Shown here one piece after another: positions 1-6,961 of a DNA stretch of 22,677 nt. The translations under genes were made by a program, and so were the position numbers. This DNA is from JBHHYU01 sp046757725 (lineage in GTDB: Bacteria > Desulfobacterota > Binatia > UBA9968), in NCBI GenBank assembly GCA_046757725.1, contig JBHHYU010000045.1, positions 1-22,677 of the forward strand. The letters are read 5' to 3'. A model generated the notes under the pieces. That model saw only the letters and a program-made list of their open reading frames with translations. It did no database searches and had not been told where the DNA came from. Position 1 is the first letter of the stretch; the number at the start of each line of letters is the position of its first letter.

Positions 1-1
1 T

Positions 2-337
2 TCGATGCATCAGATCAGCAAAGAGCTCGAAGAGGTCTCGACGGTCAGCGGCGCCTCGTGGGGCCGCACTTTCCGGTCCGTGGTGATGCCGCTGATGGCT
101 CCAGGGCTCGTGGTGGCGTTTATTTACAGCTTGTCATTGACGTTCAAGGTTCTTTCAATGCCCATCCTCCTGGGAAGCGTAGACACCAAGCTAATGTCGG
201 TGACGATCTATAATCTTTACCAGGACGGGCAGTACCCGATGCTTTCCGCCATGGGCGTCATCTTGCTGCTTCTTGTCCTCACGCTAGCCATGATTGGCAC
301 CTATATCGGCAAGCGCTTCGGCGTGAAACAGGACTAG
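2..337 (+). CDS. ABC transporter permease, iron(III)/FbpB type (C-terminal fragment)
   Basis: The reading frame is open at the left edge, so only the last 112 residues are present. They begin just inside the EAA loop, the conserved cytoplasmic loop that contacts the ATPase: 'ELEEVSTVSGASWGRTF' followed by 'VVMPLMAPGL' matches the family pattern E-E-A-(x)-SGAS-W-R-T-F-(x)-P-L-P. Two further hydrophobic segments follow (about residues 37-57 and 80-100), then a short basic tail. This is the last part of the inner-membrane subunit of a binding-protein-dependent importer. The 'LSVTIYNLYQDGQYPMLSAMG'-like end (quoted in part: 'LMSVTIYNLYQDGQ') is typical of FbpB/ThiP-type permeases for Fe(III), thiamine or similar small substrates. 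The real substrate cannot be told from this fragment. The binding protein and ATPase are presumably to the left; the genes to the right are unrelated in family. Confidence 0.85.
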   Translation, partial: SMHQISKELEEVSTVSGASWGRTFRSVVMPLMAPGLVVAFIYSLSLTFKVLSMPILLGSVDTKLMSVTIYNLYQDGQYPMLSAMGVILLLLVLTLAMIGTYIGKRFGVKQD

Positions 338-585
338 GGACCTTTTGCCGTTTAAAGGGTTTGAGTCAGGCCGGCGCACCATTCGGACAGAATCCTGCTT
401 TTTCGGATGATTAAGGCATAGGTAGCGGCCCACGGTAGTAAAAGGAATAGGGCTGGAACCGCGCCTCCGCTGCGGCAAATATCTCCCCGAGTGTTGGCTG
501 CATCCATTTCTCTCAACCTTGTTGTCTCCGTCTCAATTGTGTGAGAATGTGGATCACGTTAACTTGTCCCGACGGGCTTAGCTCC

Positions 586-1197
586 ATGAACAGCAATGAC
601 CGAGAAGCCGACCGGCCAGTGTTTACGCCACACCAACGGGCGACCATCGAAGCGGCAACAGCACGAATTATTCCCACGGACCGTGATCCCGGGGCTTTGG
701 AAGCGGGGGTAATCGGATACATCGAGCACACCCTTACTCCCCCCGAGAATGAGGAAACGATAACGCCAGCCGAGAAAAGAGAGATCGCAAATTTTCTTCT
801 GGGCAGCGTAAGCGGGAAAACTGAGGAGCAGCAGAGGGTGCTCTTCAAGCTTCAGGGACAGGGCGCCCGGGCTTGGCAGTTGTATATAGACGGAGTGGAG
901 GAACTCGACAAGCAGGCGCACGATCGATTTGGTGCGGAAGGATTCTGTTTTTTGCAGCCGCTGCAACAGGACAGGGTCCTTTCCCTCCTGGAAAAAAGGG
1001 GAAGTCCTTTTTTCTCTCTCCTCGTGAGGCATACCATGGAAGGGTTCTACGGGGATCCACGCCATGGGGGGAACAGGCATCGAGTGGCTTGGGTTATGCT
1101 GGAGTTTTCTGGCCCCAGCTTCCCTGATGGGTACCAACCACCCTTGGGCTCGTACGATGCCCATATCCCGGACGATTTCGCGCCGGAGAAAAAATGA
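586..1197 (+). CDS. Gluconate 2-dehydrogenase subunit 3 family protein (small subunit of GMC dehydrogenase)
   Basis: A 203-residue protein of the Gluconate_2-dh3 family, the small helical partner of membrane or periplasmic GMC dehydrogenases. Support: the N-terminal block 'FTPHQRATIEAATARIIPTD' with 'PGALEAGV' (residues 13-42), and the C-terminal block 'MEGFYGDPRHGGNRH' with 'FSGPSFPDGY' (residues 151-183), both hallmarks of the family. I start it at ATG 586, next to the conserved block; GTG 541 or ATG 547 would add 15 or 13 residues of no family character. No start has a clear Shine-Dalgarno sequence. Known relatives usually carry a twin-arginine signal that exports the whole complex. Here neither the chosen start nor the in-frame extension shows an RR motif, so the protein looks cytosolic. 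The GMC flavoprotein gene follows 40 bp downstream, surely co-transcribed. Family assignment is firm; substrate is unknown. Confidence 0.9.
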   Translation: MNSNDREADRPVFTPHQRATIEAATARIIPTDRDPGALEAGVIGYIEHTLTPPENEETITPAEKREIANFLLGSVSGKTEEQQRVLFKLQGQGARAWQLYIDGVEELDKQAHDRFGAEGFCFLQPLQQDRVLSLLEKRGSPFFSLLVRHTMEGFYGDPRHGGNRHRVAWVMLEFSGPSFPDGYQPPLGSYDAHIPDDFAPEKK

Positions 1198-1237
1198 TCC
1201 TTCAATAATATAAGGTGAGTTGGGGAACAGAGAGAGT

Positions 1238-2890
1238 ATGCCTAAGTATGAAACCGTAGATGTTTGTGTCATTGGTGCCGGGGCCTCAGGGTTAGTTGCC
1301 GCCAAGGAGCTCAGCGAGGCGGGGATGTCGGTGGTGGTGTTGGAGCGAGGGCCTTGGTACAAACGGGAAGACTTCGCTCTAGGGGACGAGATTATTTACA
1401 AGCGGCGCCCCTTTTTATGGCCGACTGTAGAGCAGGAGCCTCGCACCTGGCGCCCTGATATCCAAAGCCCAGCGGAGCGTCTTTCAACGGAGGTACAGAC
1501 CTTTTCCAACGCCATGTGCGTCGGCGGAGGTACCATTCACTACAGTGCTATCTCCTGGCGTTTTCACGAGTCGGACTTTAGAGTGAAATCCACCGATGGC
1601 CCCGTAGCCGGGACAACCATTGAGGACTGGCCTATCTCGTATGACGACATGGAGCCCTACTACCAAAAGGCGGAGTGGACTATTGGTGTGTCGGGCAAGG
1701 GCTGGTCGAGTCCGTTTGATCCGCCACGAAGGCGTGATTATCCTCTCTTGCCAGTCGCACGCAACAGTCCTGGTGCCGTTCTGGAAAAGGGCTGTCGAGC
1801 TCTTGGACTCCATCCCTTTCCAACCCCTGTGGCGATCCTCTCGGCACCCTACGATGGGCGGGCGGCATGTATCAACAAAGGATTCTGTTCGGGTTATGGC
1901 TGCCCCGTAGGCGCGAAGTCCAGTACGCTGGAAGCCCTTCTACCCAAGGCGCTGGCCACGAGGCGCTGCAAAATCCGTCCCCACTGCTTAGCCCGGGAAA
2001 TCCCGCTCAACTCACGGGGACGTGCTGCGGGCGTGGTCTATTTCGACCCCGAGGGAAACGAACAGTTCCAACCCGCCCGCTTGGTGCTGCAGGCTGCTGG
2101 GGGTGTGGAGACCGCCAGGCTTCTTCTGCTTTCCGAGTCGTCTCGATTTCCCCACGGGCTATGTAACAGCAGCGGCCTGGTGGGTAAAAACCTGATGCTC
2201 CATTCTCCCGGCGTTACCCTCATCGTCGTCTTTCCGGAGCCACTTGATGGCCATGAGGGATCATCCAGCACCCGCGTCTGCCACGATTTCTACGAGACCG
2301 ACACCCGTCGTGGCTTCATCAGGGGCGGCTTTATGCATCCTCGCGCCCATGGAGGAAACCCGATCGAGCTTGCCCTGCGACCCATCCACGGTGCTCGATG
2401 GGGACTCAATCACAAGGACTCCATGCGTGCGACATGGCGCTATTACCTTCACAGTCACTGCACCGGCGAGAGCCTTCCCGTTGAGAGCAATGCGGTGGAT
2501 CTAGACCCTGAAGTGAAAGATTGCTACGGGCTTCCGGTGGCTCGCGTCACCTACACCAGTCACGAAAACGATGTCCGGCTAGCCAGATTTCTCGGAGAAC
2601 GTTCTCGCGAGATTTTTGATGCTGCCGGCGCTACAAAGGTGAACGTCCCTCCACCGGAGGTACGCAAACTCCACAACCACCAGATGGGCACCTGCCGCAT
2701 GGGGAACCATCCAAGTTCATCCGTTGTAGATAGATGGGGCCGCTCCCATGACGTGCCTAACCTGTTCATTATAGATGCCAGTGTTTTCGTTACTTCGGGT
2801 GGTCTCAACCCGGCCTTGACCATTGAGGCCAACGCCTTTCGCGTCTGTGACTACCTGGTACGGGAGGCCAAGCGGGGGGCTCTAGGTTGA
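1238..2890 (+). CDS. GMC-family FAD-dependent oxidoreductase (dehydrogenase large subunit)
   Basis: A 550-residue flavoprotein of the glucose-methanol-choline family, close to the gluconate/glucose/sorbitol dehydrogenase large subunits that oxidise a sugar or alcohol and reduce FAD. The Rossmann FAD site 'VIGAGASG' lies at residues 11-18 and ends in the acidic 'LERG' (35-38). The second FAD block is 'CVGGGTIHYSA' (94-104). Cys211, Cys217 and Cys222 ('C-x5-C-x4-CPVGAK') resemble the three cysteines that hold a [3Fe-4S] cluster in FAD glucose dehydrogenase and fructose dehydrogenase. The GMC C-terminal domain has the catalytic His481 in 'HQMGTCRMG' and Asn524 in 'GGLNPALTIEANA'. I chose ATG 1238 (MPKYETVDVC); TTG 1220 would add six residues. 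No export signal is seen. Its partner is the subunit-3 gene upstream. No cytochrome c subunit follows, so the electron acceptor is unknown. Confidence 0.92.
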   Translation: MPKYETVDVCVIGAGASGLVAAKELSEAGMSVVVLERGPWYKREDFALGDEIIYKRRPFLWPTVEQEPRTWRPDIQSPAERLSTEVQTFSNAMCVGGGTIHYSAISWRFHESDFRVKSTDGPVAGTTIEDWPISYDDMEPYYQKAEWTIGVSGKGWSSPFDPPRRRDYPLLPVARNSPGAVLEKGCRALGLHPFPTPVAILSAPYDGRAACINKGFCSGYGCPVGAKSSTLEALLPKALATRRCKIRPHCLAREIPLNSRGRAAGVVYFDPEGNEQFQPARLVLQAAGGVETARLLLLSESSRFPHGLCNSSGLVGKNLMLHSPGVTLIVVFPEPLDGHEGSSSTRVCHDFYETDTRRGFIRGGFMHPRAHGGNPIELALRPIHGARWGLNHKDSMRATWRYYLHSHCTGESLPVESNAVDLDPEVKDCYGLPVARVTYTSHENDVRLARFLGERSREIFDAAGATKVNVPPPEVRKLHNHQMGTCRMGNHPSSSVVDRWGRSHDVPNLFIIDASVFVTSGGLNPALTIEANAFRVCDYLVREAKRGALG

Positions 2891-2998
2891 TGATTAGGAA
2901 ATGCGCCGGCTTGCCATGGGCGCAAAACCGTTGAGGTCGCCCCCGTGGAGTCGCGATTCATTACTCTACAGGGGGAAAGGCGGTAGATCTTCCCGTGC

Positions 2999-3031
2999 AT
3001 CCACCGCAGGGTTTCAAACCCCATGGTGGAT
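2999..3031. terminator. Strong imperfect inverted repeat between convergent genes, probable bidirectional terminator
   Basis: The 33-bp element has outer arms ATCCACC and GGTGGAT and inner arms GGGTTT and AAACCC around a single C, separated by a 3x3 unpaired step. It lies 108 bp after the GMC stop codon and 32 bp after the stop of the convergent SH3 gene. On the plus strand a broken T-rich stretch (TTGTTTTTGG) comes about 24 bp later; on the minus strand no T-run follows. Position favours a transcript-end role for one or both genes, but it is not a textbook intrinsic terminator. It could also be a protein-binding site. Confidence 0.45.
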
Positions 3032-3063
3032 ATCATTTGATTGGCTTACCTTGTTTTTGGCAA

Positions 3064-4611
3064 TTAATGACTGGTTGTCTTTACCGCAGAGTTTTTCTTG
3101 ATGAAGCCAGGTGGGCGACCGTATTTCGATCGTATCTCTAACCAATCTCCGTGCACTTCGACTACGTTGACCTTCATCCCTGCGCTTATGCGGGCGACTT
3201 TTTGGGATTCTTCCCCAGGTTTCCTGTAGACCAATGTAGGCTGAAGGACCTCGTATAGCCCCCATGAGGGCTGGGCTGATGGGAGGGATTTTGTAGTCTC
3301 CCCCTTTTTTTTCGGGGACTTTTCAATGGTTCTAACTTGGGAGGTTGCTCTTGGCTTACGAATTAGGGCCGGCACGGGCGTCCGGGTGGTCGCTACCTGT
3401 TTCTTGGCAGATGAGGCCTGCGGAATGCTATCTGATGCGGCCTTGGGGCCTGCTACATCTGTTACCGAACCGGGAATTCCAGATTCTGGTTTGTTGGTGG
3501 CTGGTTCAAGTGTAAATTCCTCTACATTAGCTTTCTCTTTGTTGGAAGTGTCAACTTCCCCTTTATCGGTGGTTCCCGTCACTGAGGCGGTCAAGGTAGG
3601 TTCTGCCGCCACAGTCGTTTCCTGGGCTGGGTCGTGCCATAGACGAGCTGCCAGCAGGCTGAGTACGGCAAATAAGAAAATGGTTGCAAAAAAAATAGCA
3701 TAGGCTTTTTTTTGCAACCATGCATTCTTCAACCAAATGCCATAGCTGAAACCTGTTTTTGAGACCATGGCTACCGTTTGAGCTAGTAGGCTTGATGTGC
3801 CCCGGTCTTGTGGTTGGAAAAGATCATGTTCTCCTTCTTCCGGTTGCACGGGCTGCTCTTTTGTTTCCGGCTCTAAAGGGGTTTCAAGCAAGGGTTGTCC
3901 GAGAATGATTTTTTTGGCTAAGCCCCGGTATTCCAACATTTCTCCTTCCCTACCCTGGCTTTGGGCCTCATCAGCTCTGATGAGGAAAATTTCCCTTGCA
4001 AGGCCTCTCTCGTTTTCAGAAAGATTGGAAAGATTTTTGAGTGACTCGATTTGTTTCTCATACCCATAAACGTTATAAAGCCGTACGGAAGACAGGAGGT
4101 GTAAGAGGCGAGCTTCTTGATTCCCGTAGTCCGTTGCCAAGAGGTCTTCCAAGAGGGGAAGGGCCTCTTTATATTTTTCTGCCTCAACGAAGCTCCTAGC
4201 CTGTTCAATAGGAGATCGCTCTGGGAAATGGGCTACGCTCTGGGTATCTTCTTCCTGGATTTGTACTTCCTGGAATTCCAATCCCATTTCAGGTAGCTGT
4301 GCCTGCTCATCATCTAATTGTTGTGAGACTTCCCGGTTCGTTTCGAGGGTGAGTTTAAGGTTATCTATTTCGGTTTGGAGTTGGGCGTTTTGTTCTTTGA
4401 GTTCCGTGATCTCCTGTTCCAGCTCCGGAACTCGGCTGTCTTTTCGATCGGCCGGCGGTGATGTTATGGGTGTCTTGGCCAATTCTGATTCAAGTTTCTC
4501 AAGGTGTCGGTTCTTGTTTTTCAGCTCGCGTTCAGATGCAATCAGTAGCGTAACAACCAAGGAAAACAATCCGCCGGCAACAATAAATCCCCAGATCAGT
4601 AGATTCTCCAT
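3064..4611 (-). CDS. Two-pass membrane protein with coiled coil, TPR-like region and C-terminal SH3 domain
   Basis: A 515-residue protein of no named family that I recognise. In order: a membrane helix at residues 4-25; a charged coiled-coil segment at about 27-105, rich in Glu/Lys heptads ('ELEQEITELKEQNAQLQTE'); a helical, TPR-like stretch at about 133-235 ('EQARSFVEAEKYKEALPLL'); an acidic Pro/Glu linker; a second membrane helix at 304-324; a low-complexity Thr/Ser/Pro/Lys linker at 330-447; and a bacterial SH3 domain at 449-506 ('VYRKPGEESQKVARI', 'VNVVEVHGDWLEIR', 'GFIKKNS'). Positive charges after helix 1 and before helix 2 put the coiled-coil/TPR part in the cytoplasm and the SH3 domain in the periplasm, where such domains often bind peptidoglycan. 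Start ATG 4611 follows a good GAGGAG site. It lies 53 bp after the small lipoprotein gene, in the same orientation. Role inferred only: an envelope scaffold. Confidence 0.8.
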   Translation of the reverse strand: MENLLIWGFIVAGGLFSLVVTLLIASERELKNKNRHLEKLESELAKTPITSPPADRKDSRVPELEQEITELKEQNAQLQTEIDNLKLTLETNREVSQQLDDEQAQLPEMGLEFQEVQIQEEDTQSVAHFPERSPIEQARSFVEAEKYKEALPLLEDLLATDYGNQEARLLHLLSSVRLYNVYGYEKQIESLKNLSNLSENERGLAREIFLIRADEAQSQGREGEMLEYRGLAKKIILGQPLLETPLEPETKEQPVQPEEGEHDLFQPQDRGTSSLLAQTVAMVSKTGFSYGIWLKNAWLQKKAYAIFFATIFLFAVLSLLAARLWHDPAQETTVAAEPTLTASVTGTTDKGEVDTSNKEKANVEEFTLEPATNKPESGIPGSVTDVAGPKAASDSIPQASSAKKQVATTRTPVPALIRKPRATSQVRTIEKSPKKKGETTKSLPSAQPSWGLYEVLQPTLVYRKPGEESQKVARISAGMKVNVVEVHGDWLEIRSKYGRPPGFIKKNSAVKTTSH

Positions 4612-4664
4612 AATATAACTCTCCTCTTTCTACGCTGCTTCGGGGAACGGTCTAAGCGGTGTTG

Positions 4665-4961
4665 CTAATACTCGCTGAGTCGACGCCTCGGCCTTTCAAT
4701 TTCATGACGCTGTCGTTTGAGTTCAGCATCATTCTTCTGCTCAAGCACTACTTGCTCTCGTTCTTTGATCGTAGCTATTGTGGTGATGCCCACAGGCTGG
4801 GCTCCAGCTCTTTCGGCATTCGGGTTGCTTACCAGGTTAGGTTGGAGTCCTGTCTTCGGTGTGCCGACGGAAACAGGTTCACAGCCGAAATAAGATGTGG
4901 CCGTAAAAACCACACCTACTAAAAGAAAGGGGAGCCTTTTTGTAATTAAAGATCTGTTCAC
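4665..4961 (-). CDS. Small predicted lipoprotein with charged coiled-coil tail
   Basis: A 98-residue protein. From the GTG at 4961 it begins with a basic n-region (VNRSLITKR), a hydrophobic core (LPFLLVGVVFTATSY) and 'FGC', an approximate lipobox; Tyr and Phe at -3 and -2 are unusual. If processed, the mature lipoprotein starts at Cys27 with Glu at +2. A Pro/Gly/Asn-rich linker follows, then a highly charged helix ('ATIKEREQVVLEQKNDAEL' onward) with coiled-coil character, rich in Arg at the end. A GGAGG lies 15 bp before the GTG, somewhat far. A longer TTG start at 5039 would bury the signal sequence behind basic residues, so I rejected it. It is the first gene of a pair with the SH3 membrane protein, downstream of a sigma-54-like promoter. 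I do not recognise a family. Coding status is probable, not certain. Confidence 0.6.
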   Translation of the reverse strand: MNRSLITKRLPFLLVGVVFTATSYFGCEPVSVGTPKTGLQPNLVSNPNAERAGAQPVGITTIATIKEREQVVLEQKNDAELKRQRHEIERPRRRLSEY

Positions 4962-5070
4962 CCTGTGCTCTTTATTCCTCCGTTGAGATCGACGGAAGAT
5001 CGCCCTGTCAGAAAAACCGACTGTTGGAGTTTGTCTCAAAAATTCCCTACTGATCCCCTAATGGCTCAGT

Positions 5071-5090
5071 AAGCCAAAATTGTGCCAAGT
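5071..5090 (-). promoter_or_regulatory. Candidate sigma-54 (RpoN) -24/-12 promoter
   Basis: On the minus strand the site reads TTGGCACAATTTTGGC followed by TT. It has the invariant GG and GC dinucleotides separated by exactly 10 bp and a full TTGGCAC block. It departs from consensus (YTGGCACG-N4-TTGCW) at one position of the -24 block (A for G) and one of the -12 block (G for T). It points at the lipoprotein/SH3 pair and would give an untranslated leader of about 100 nt to the GTG at 4961. An AT-rich stretch upstream (about 5125-5155) could be a bend site. No enhancer-binding activator gene is in the window. Confidence 0.5.
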
Positions 5091-5237
5091 TTTGGGTGAA
5101 GGCATTTCAGTGGCGTAACTAACTATAATTTAATAACTTTATGAGAAAACGGGGAATCTATGTGCTCTACTTTTACACGGAAAAATTGAACAAAATCGTG
5201 ATCTTGGACGGAAATTGTAGGGCAGGCAGGGCTTTAA

Positions 5238-6134
5238 TTAGGATGTCACGCGCTTTCCTTTGTGGTGAATCTGAATCAAGACGGCTTCAGGGTCCGCTCC
5301 AATTCGCAACGGCAATCCGGTAACACCGAGCCCCCGTGAAATAACTTGAATGCACGAGCCATACGCGTAGACTCCTTCGTCGAGACAGAAGCGGCTCTGG
5401 CGTATGATCGGGGGTCCTTTTGGAAGGCGGATCTGGCCGCCGTGGGTATGACCTGAGAGTACGAGTGCGACGCCTTGTGCCGCAGCTTCGTAGAAAAAAT
5501 CTGGGTGATGGGCTAGGAGCAGATGGGGGGGACCATTGCTTGCAAGCAGTTGATTCCAATCGGGTGTTCCGAGGATACGGTCATCGATACCTCCGAGAAT
5601 GAACTTGCCATTGCCATAGTTCAAGGCAACGGATTGATTTCTGAGGGTAGTGATCCCCGCGGACGCGAGGCGTTCGCTGATTGTTTCAGGATGGCCGCTG
5701 AAATAGTCATGGTTTCCGAAACAATACCAGGCACCAAGCAAGACGTTAGATAGCTTTGCAAGCACAGTAAGAAAATCATCCAGATCACGTGCGGAGCCTG
5801 TTACGATATCACCGGTGATCACCACCAGGTCAGGGCGCAGTTCCATCAAGGCGGTTATAATCTCGGAAAGGACTCGAGGGCTAAGAAATGGCCCTGTATG
5901 GATATCCGTGAGAAGGAGAACTCGTAGCGGGTGAGAGATGTCGTCCGGCCAGCGAGGTGGAGTGAGTGTGGTCTCCGCTAGGGAGAACTGTCGGGTGAGA
6001 AGCCAGCTGTACGGGTTCCAAAGTCCTAGAACGTGAGGAAAAATAAAACGGGATACAAGGCGGTCAATAGTGCGTTCACATACTTTGAAAAAACCCTTTC
6101 GAGGGTCCAGTCGACGGCGCTCGTTTCCGGACAT
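5238..6134 (-). CDS. Calcineurin-like metallophosphoesterase (YaeI/LpxG-like)
   Basis: A 298-residue two-metal phosphoesterase. All five motifs are present: D77-x-H79 ('LLLTDIHTG'), G108-D109 ('VVITGDIVTG'), 'GNHD' (140-143), H209/H210 ('LLLAHHPDF') and 'SGHTHGGQ' (227-234). The GHTHGGQ signature and the 'LRVLLLTDIHTG' entry are typical of the YaeI/LpxG-like group, whose known members act on membrane-associated substrates such as UDP-2,3-diacylglucosamine or on unknown phosphodiesters. The N-terminus is basic with a short hydrophobic patch (about 28-45) that may sit against the inner membrane. ATG 6134 is chosen; an in-frame TTG at 6176 would add 14 very basic residues, and neither has a strong ribosome site. 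The 289 bp upstream of it show nothing I can name. Substrate not determinable here. Confidence 0.88.
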   Translation of the reverse strand: MSGNERRRLDPRKGFFKVCERTIDRLVSRFIFPHVLGLWNPYSWLLTRQFSLAETTLTPPRWPDDISHPLRVLLLTDIHTGPFLSPRVLSEIITALMELRPDLVVITGDIVTGSARDLDDFLTVLAKLSNVLLGAWYCFGNHDYFSGHPETISERLASAGITTLRNQSVALNYGNGKFILGGIDDRILGTPDWNQLLASNGPPHLLLAHHPDFFYEAAAQGVALVLSGHTHGGQIRLPKGPPIIRQSRFCLDEGVYAYGSCIQVISRGLGVTGLPLRIGADPEAVLIQIHHKGKRVTS

Positions 6135-6423
6135 TCGACGAGGTGACCTTAATGTTCTTTTTTTCAATCTGGCCAAGTTGTAGACCCGTCAACACAGATT
6201 GCCCGTAGCAAGATACTAAGCACCTGCTCGGAGGTTGCATGGAGTGCAATTCGGGTTGTCCCAGAGCTTAAGAAGGGACTCACGATCTCTGGCGAGCCCG
6301 GTAAATTTCTGCAGAGACAGTAATCATCCGGCCGGCCTGAACACTATCTATAATGATTCACTGGGGGGGAAACAAGGATAAAAAGGTTTTGAGTAAGGAA
6401 TCGTAAAAGATCCTGAAAGGGCT

Positions 6424-6864
6424 CTAGCTGTCCAGTACTGGTTTGGGAAGCGTGGCGTAGGGGATCCCTTCTTCATCGAGCTGTTGTCTCTCTTCTAATG
6501 TCGAGGTGCCATGTATGGGTCTATCATTAACTTTCCCGCAAAAAACTTGCCGGGCCTCTTCAGCAAAACGGGGTCCCACATCCTCAAAGTTTTCCCGGAT
6601 GTAATGATGGAGCCGGATGAGAATTTCCTTCGCCTCTGCTTCAGAATGCGGAATCTTCAAGGTCTCTTTAGGCTTGTCCGGATCCTTCCGCCTCTGTTGT
6701 TTCAGGTGCACGGCGCATGCGTGTGGTAATTTTTCCACTTCCGTAGTGCCGCAGGCGGGACAGGAAATTTGTCCTTTGACGACTTGCTCCTGGTAGCCTT
6801 CAAAGCTTGGGAACCACCCCTCAAAGCGGTGATTTTTCTCACAGATTAGATCGTAAACGACCAT
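6424..6864 (-). CDS. DUF1178 family zinc-ribbon-like protein
   Basis: A 146-residue protein whose N-terminus 'MVVYDLICEKNHRFEGWF' is the signature of DUF1178. A CxxC pair lies at Cys36/Cys39 ('ISCPACG'), and Cys8 with His12 may give further ligands, as in rubredoxin- or zinc-ribbon-type domains. The second half is helical ('EAEAKEILIRLHHYIREN', 'VGPRFAEEARQVFCGK') and ends in the conserved 'RPIHGTSTLEERQQLDEEGI' region, here about residues 117-137. The function of the family is not known. Start ATG 6864 follows an AGAAGG site. It is transcribed away from the FemAB-like gene. Length is normal for the family. Confidence 0.88.
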   Translation of the reverse strand: MVVYDLICEKNHRFEGWFPSFEGYQEQVVKGQISCPACGTTEVEKLPHACAVHLKQQRRKDPDKPKETLKIPHSEAEAKEILIRLHHYIRENFEDVGPRFAEEARQVFCGKVNDRPIHGTSTLEERQQLDEEGIPYATLPKPVLDS

Positions 6865-6946
6865 AAATACGCCTTCTAGATCAATTTAGTTCCTCTACCT
6901 GAAATGTCAACCCCTTCCGTTGGTATCAGTGGTCCCACGTAAATGA

Positions 6947-6952
6947 TAAAAT
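6947..6952 (+). promoter_or_regulatory. Possible -10 element placing the transcript start at the ATG (leaderless mRNA)
   Basis: TAAAAT ends nine bases before the ATG of the FemAB-like gene, and the gap is A, G and a run of seven T. No Shine-Dalgarno sequence can fit. If this is the -10 box, transcription would begin within a base or two of the start codon. No convincing -35 box is seen 17 bp upstream, so this is weak. Confidence 0.25.
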
Positions 6953-6961
6953 AGTTTTTTT

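Noticed and set aside
559..1362. 267-codon minus-strand open frame opposite the subunit-3 gene
   Set aside because: It lies antisense to a clear family member, has no recognisable domain and no ribosome site; it is a by-product of the coding strand.
4665..5039. Longer TTG-start version of the small lipoprotein gene
   Set aside because: It would put 26 mostly basic residues ahead of the signal sequence, and the extension would fill the predicted leader; the GTG at 4961 gives a normal lipoprotein signal.
5141..5323. 60-codon plus-strand open frame in the gap next to the metallophosphoesterase
   Set aside because: Its second half overlaps the conserved C-terminus of the phosphoesterase on the other strand; no ribosome site and no family resemblance.
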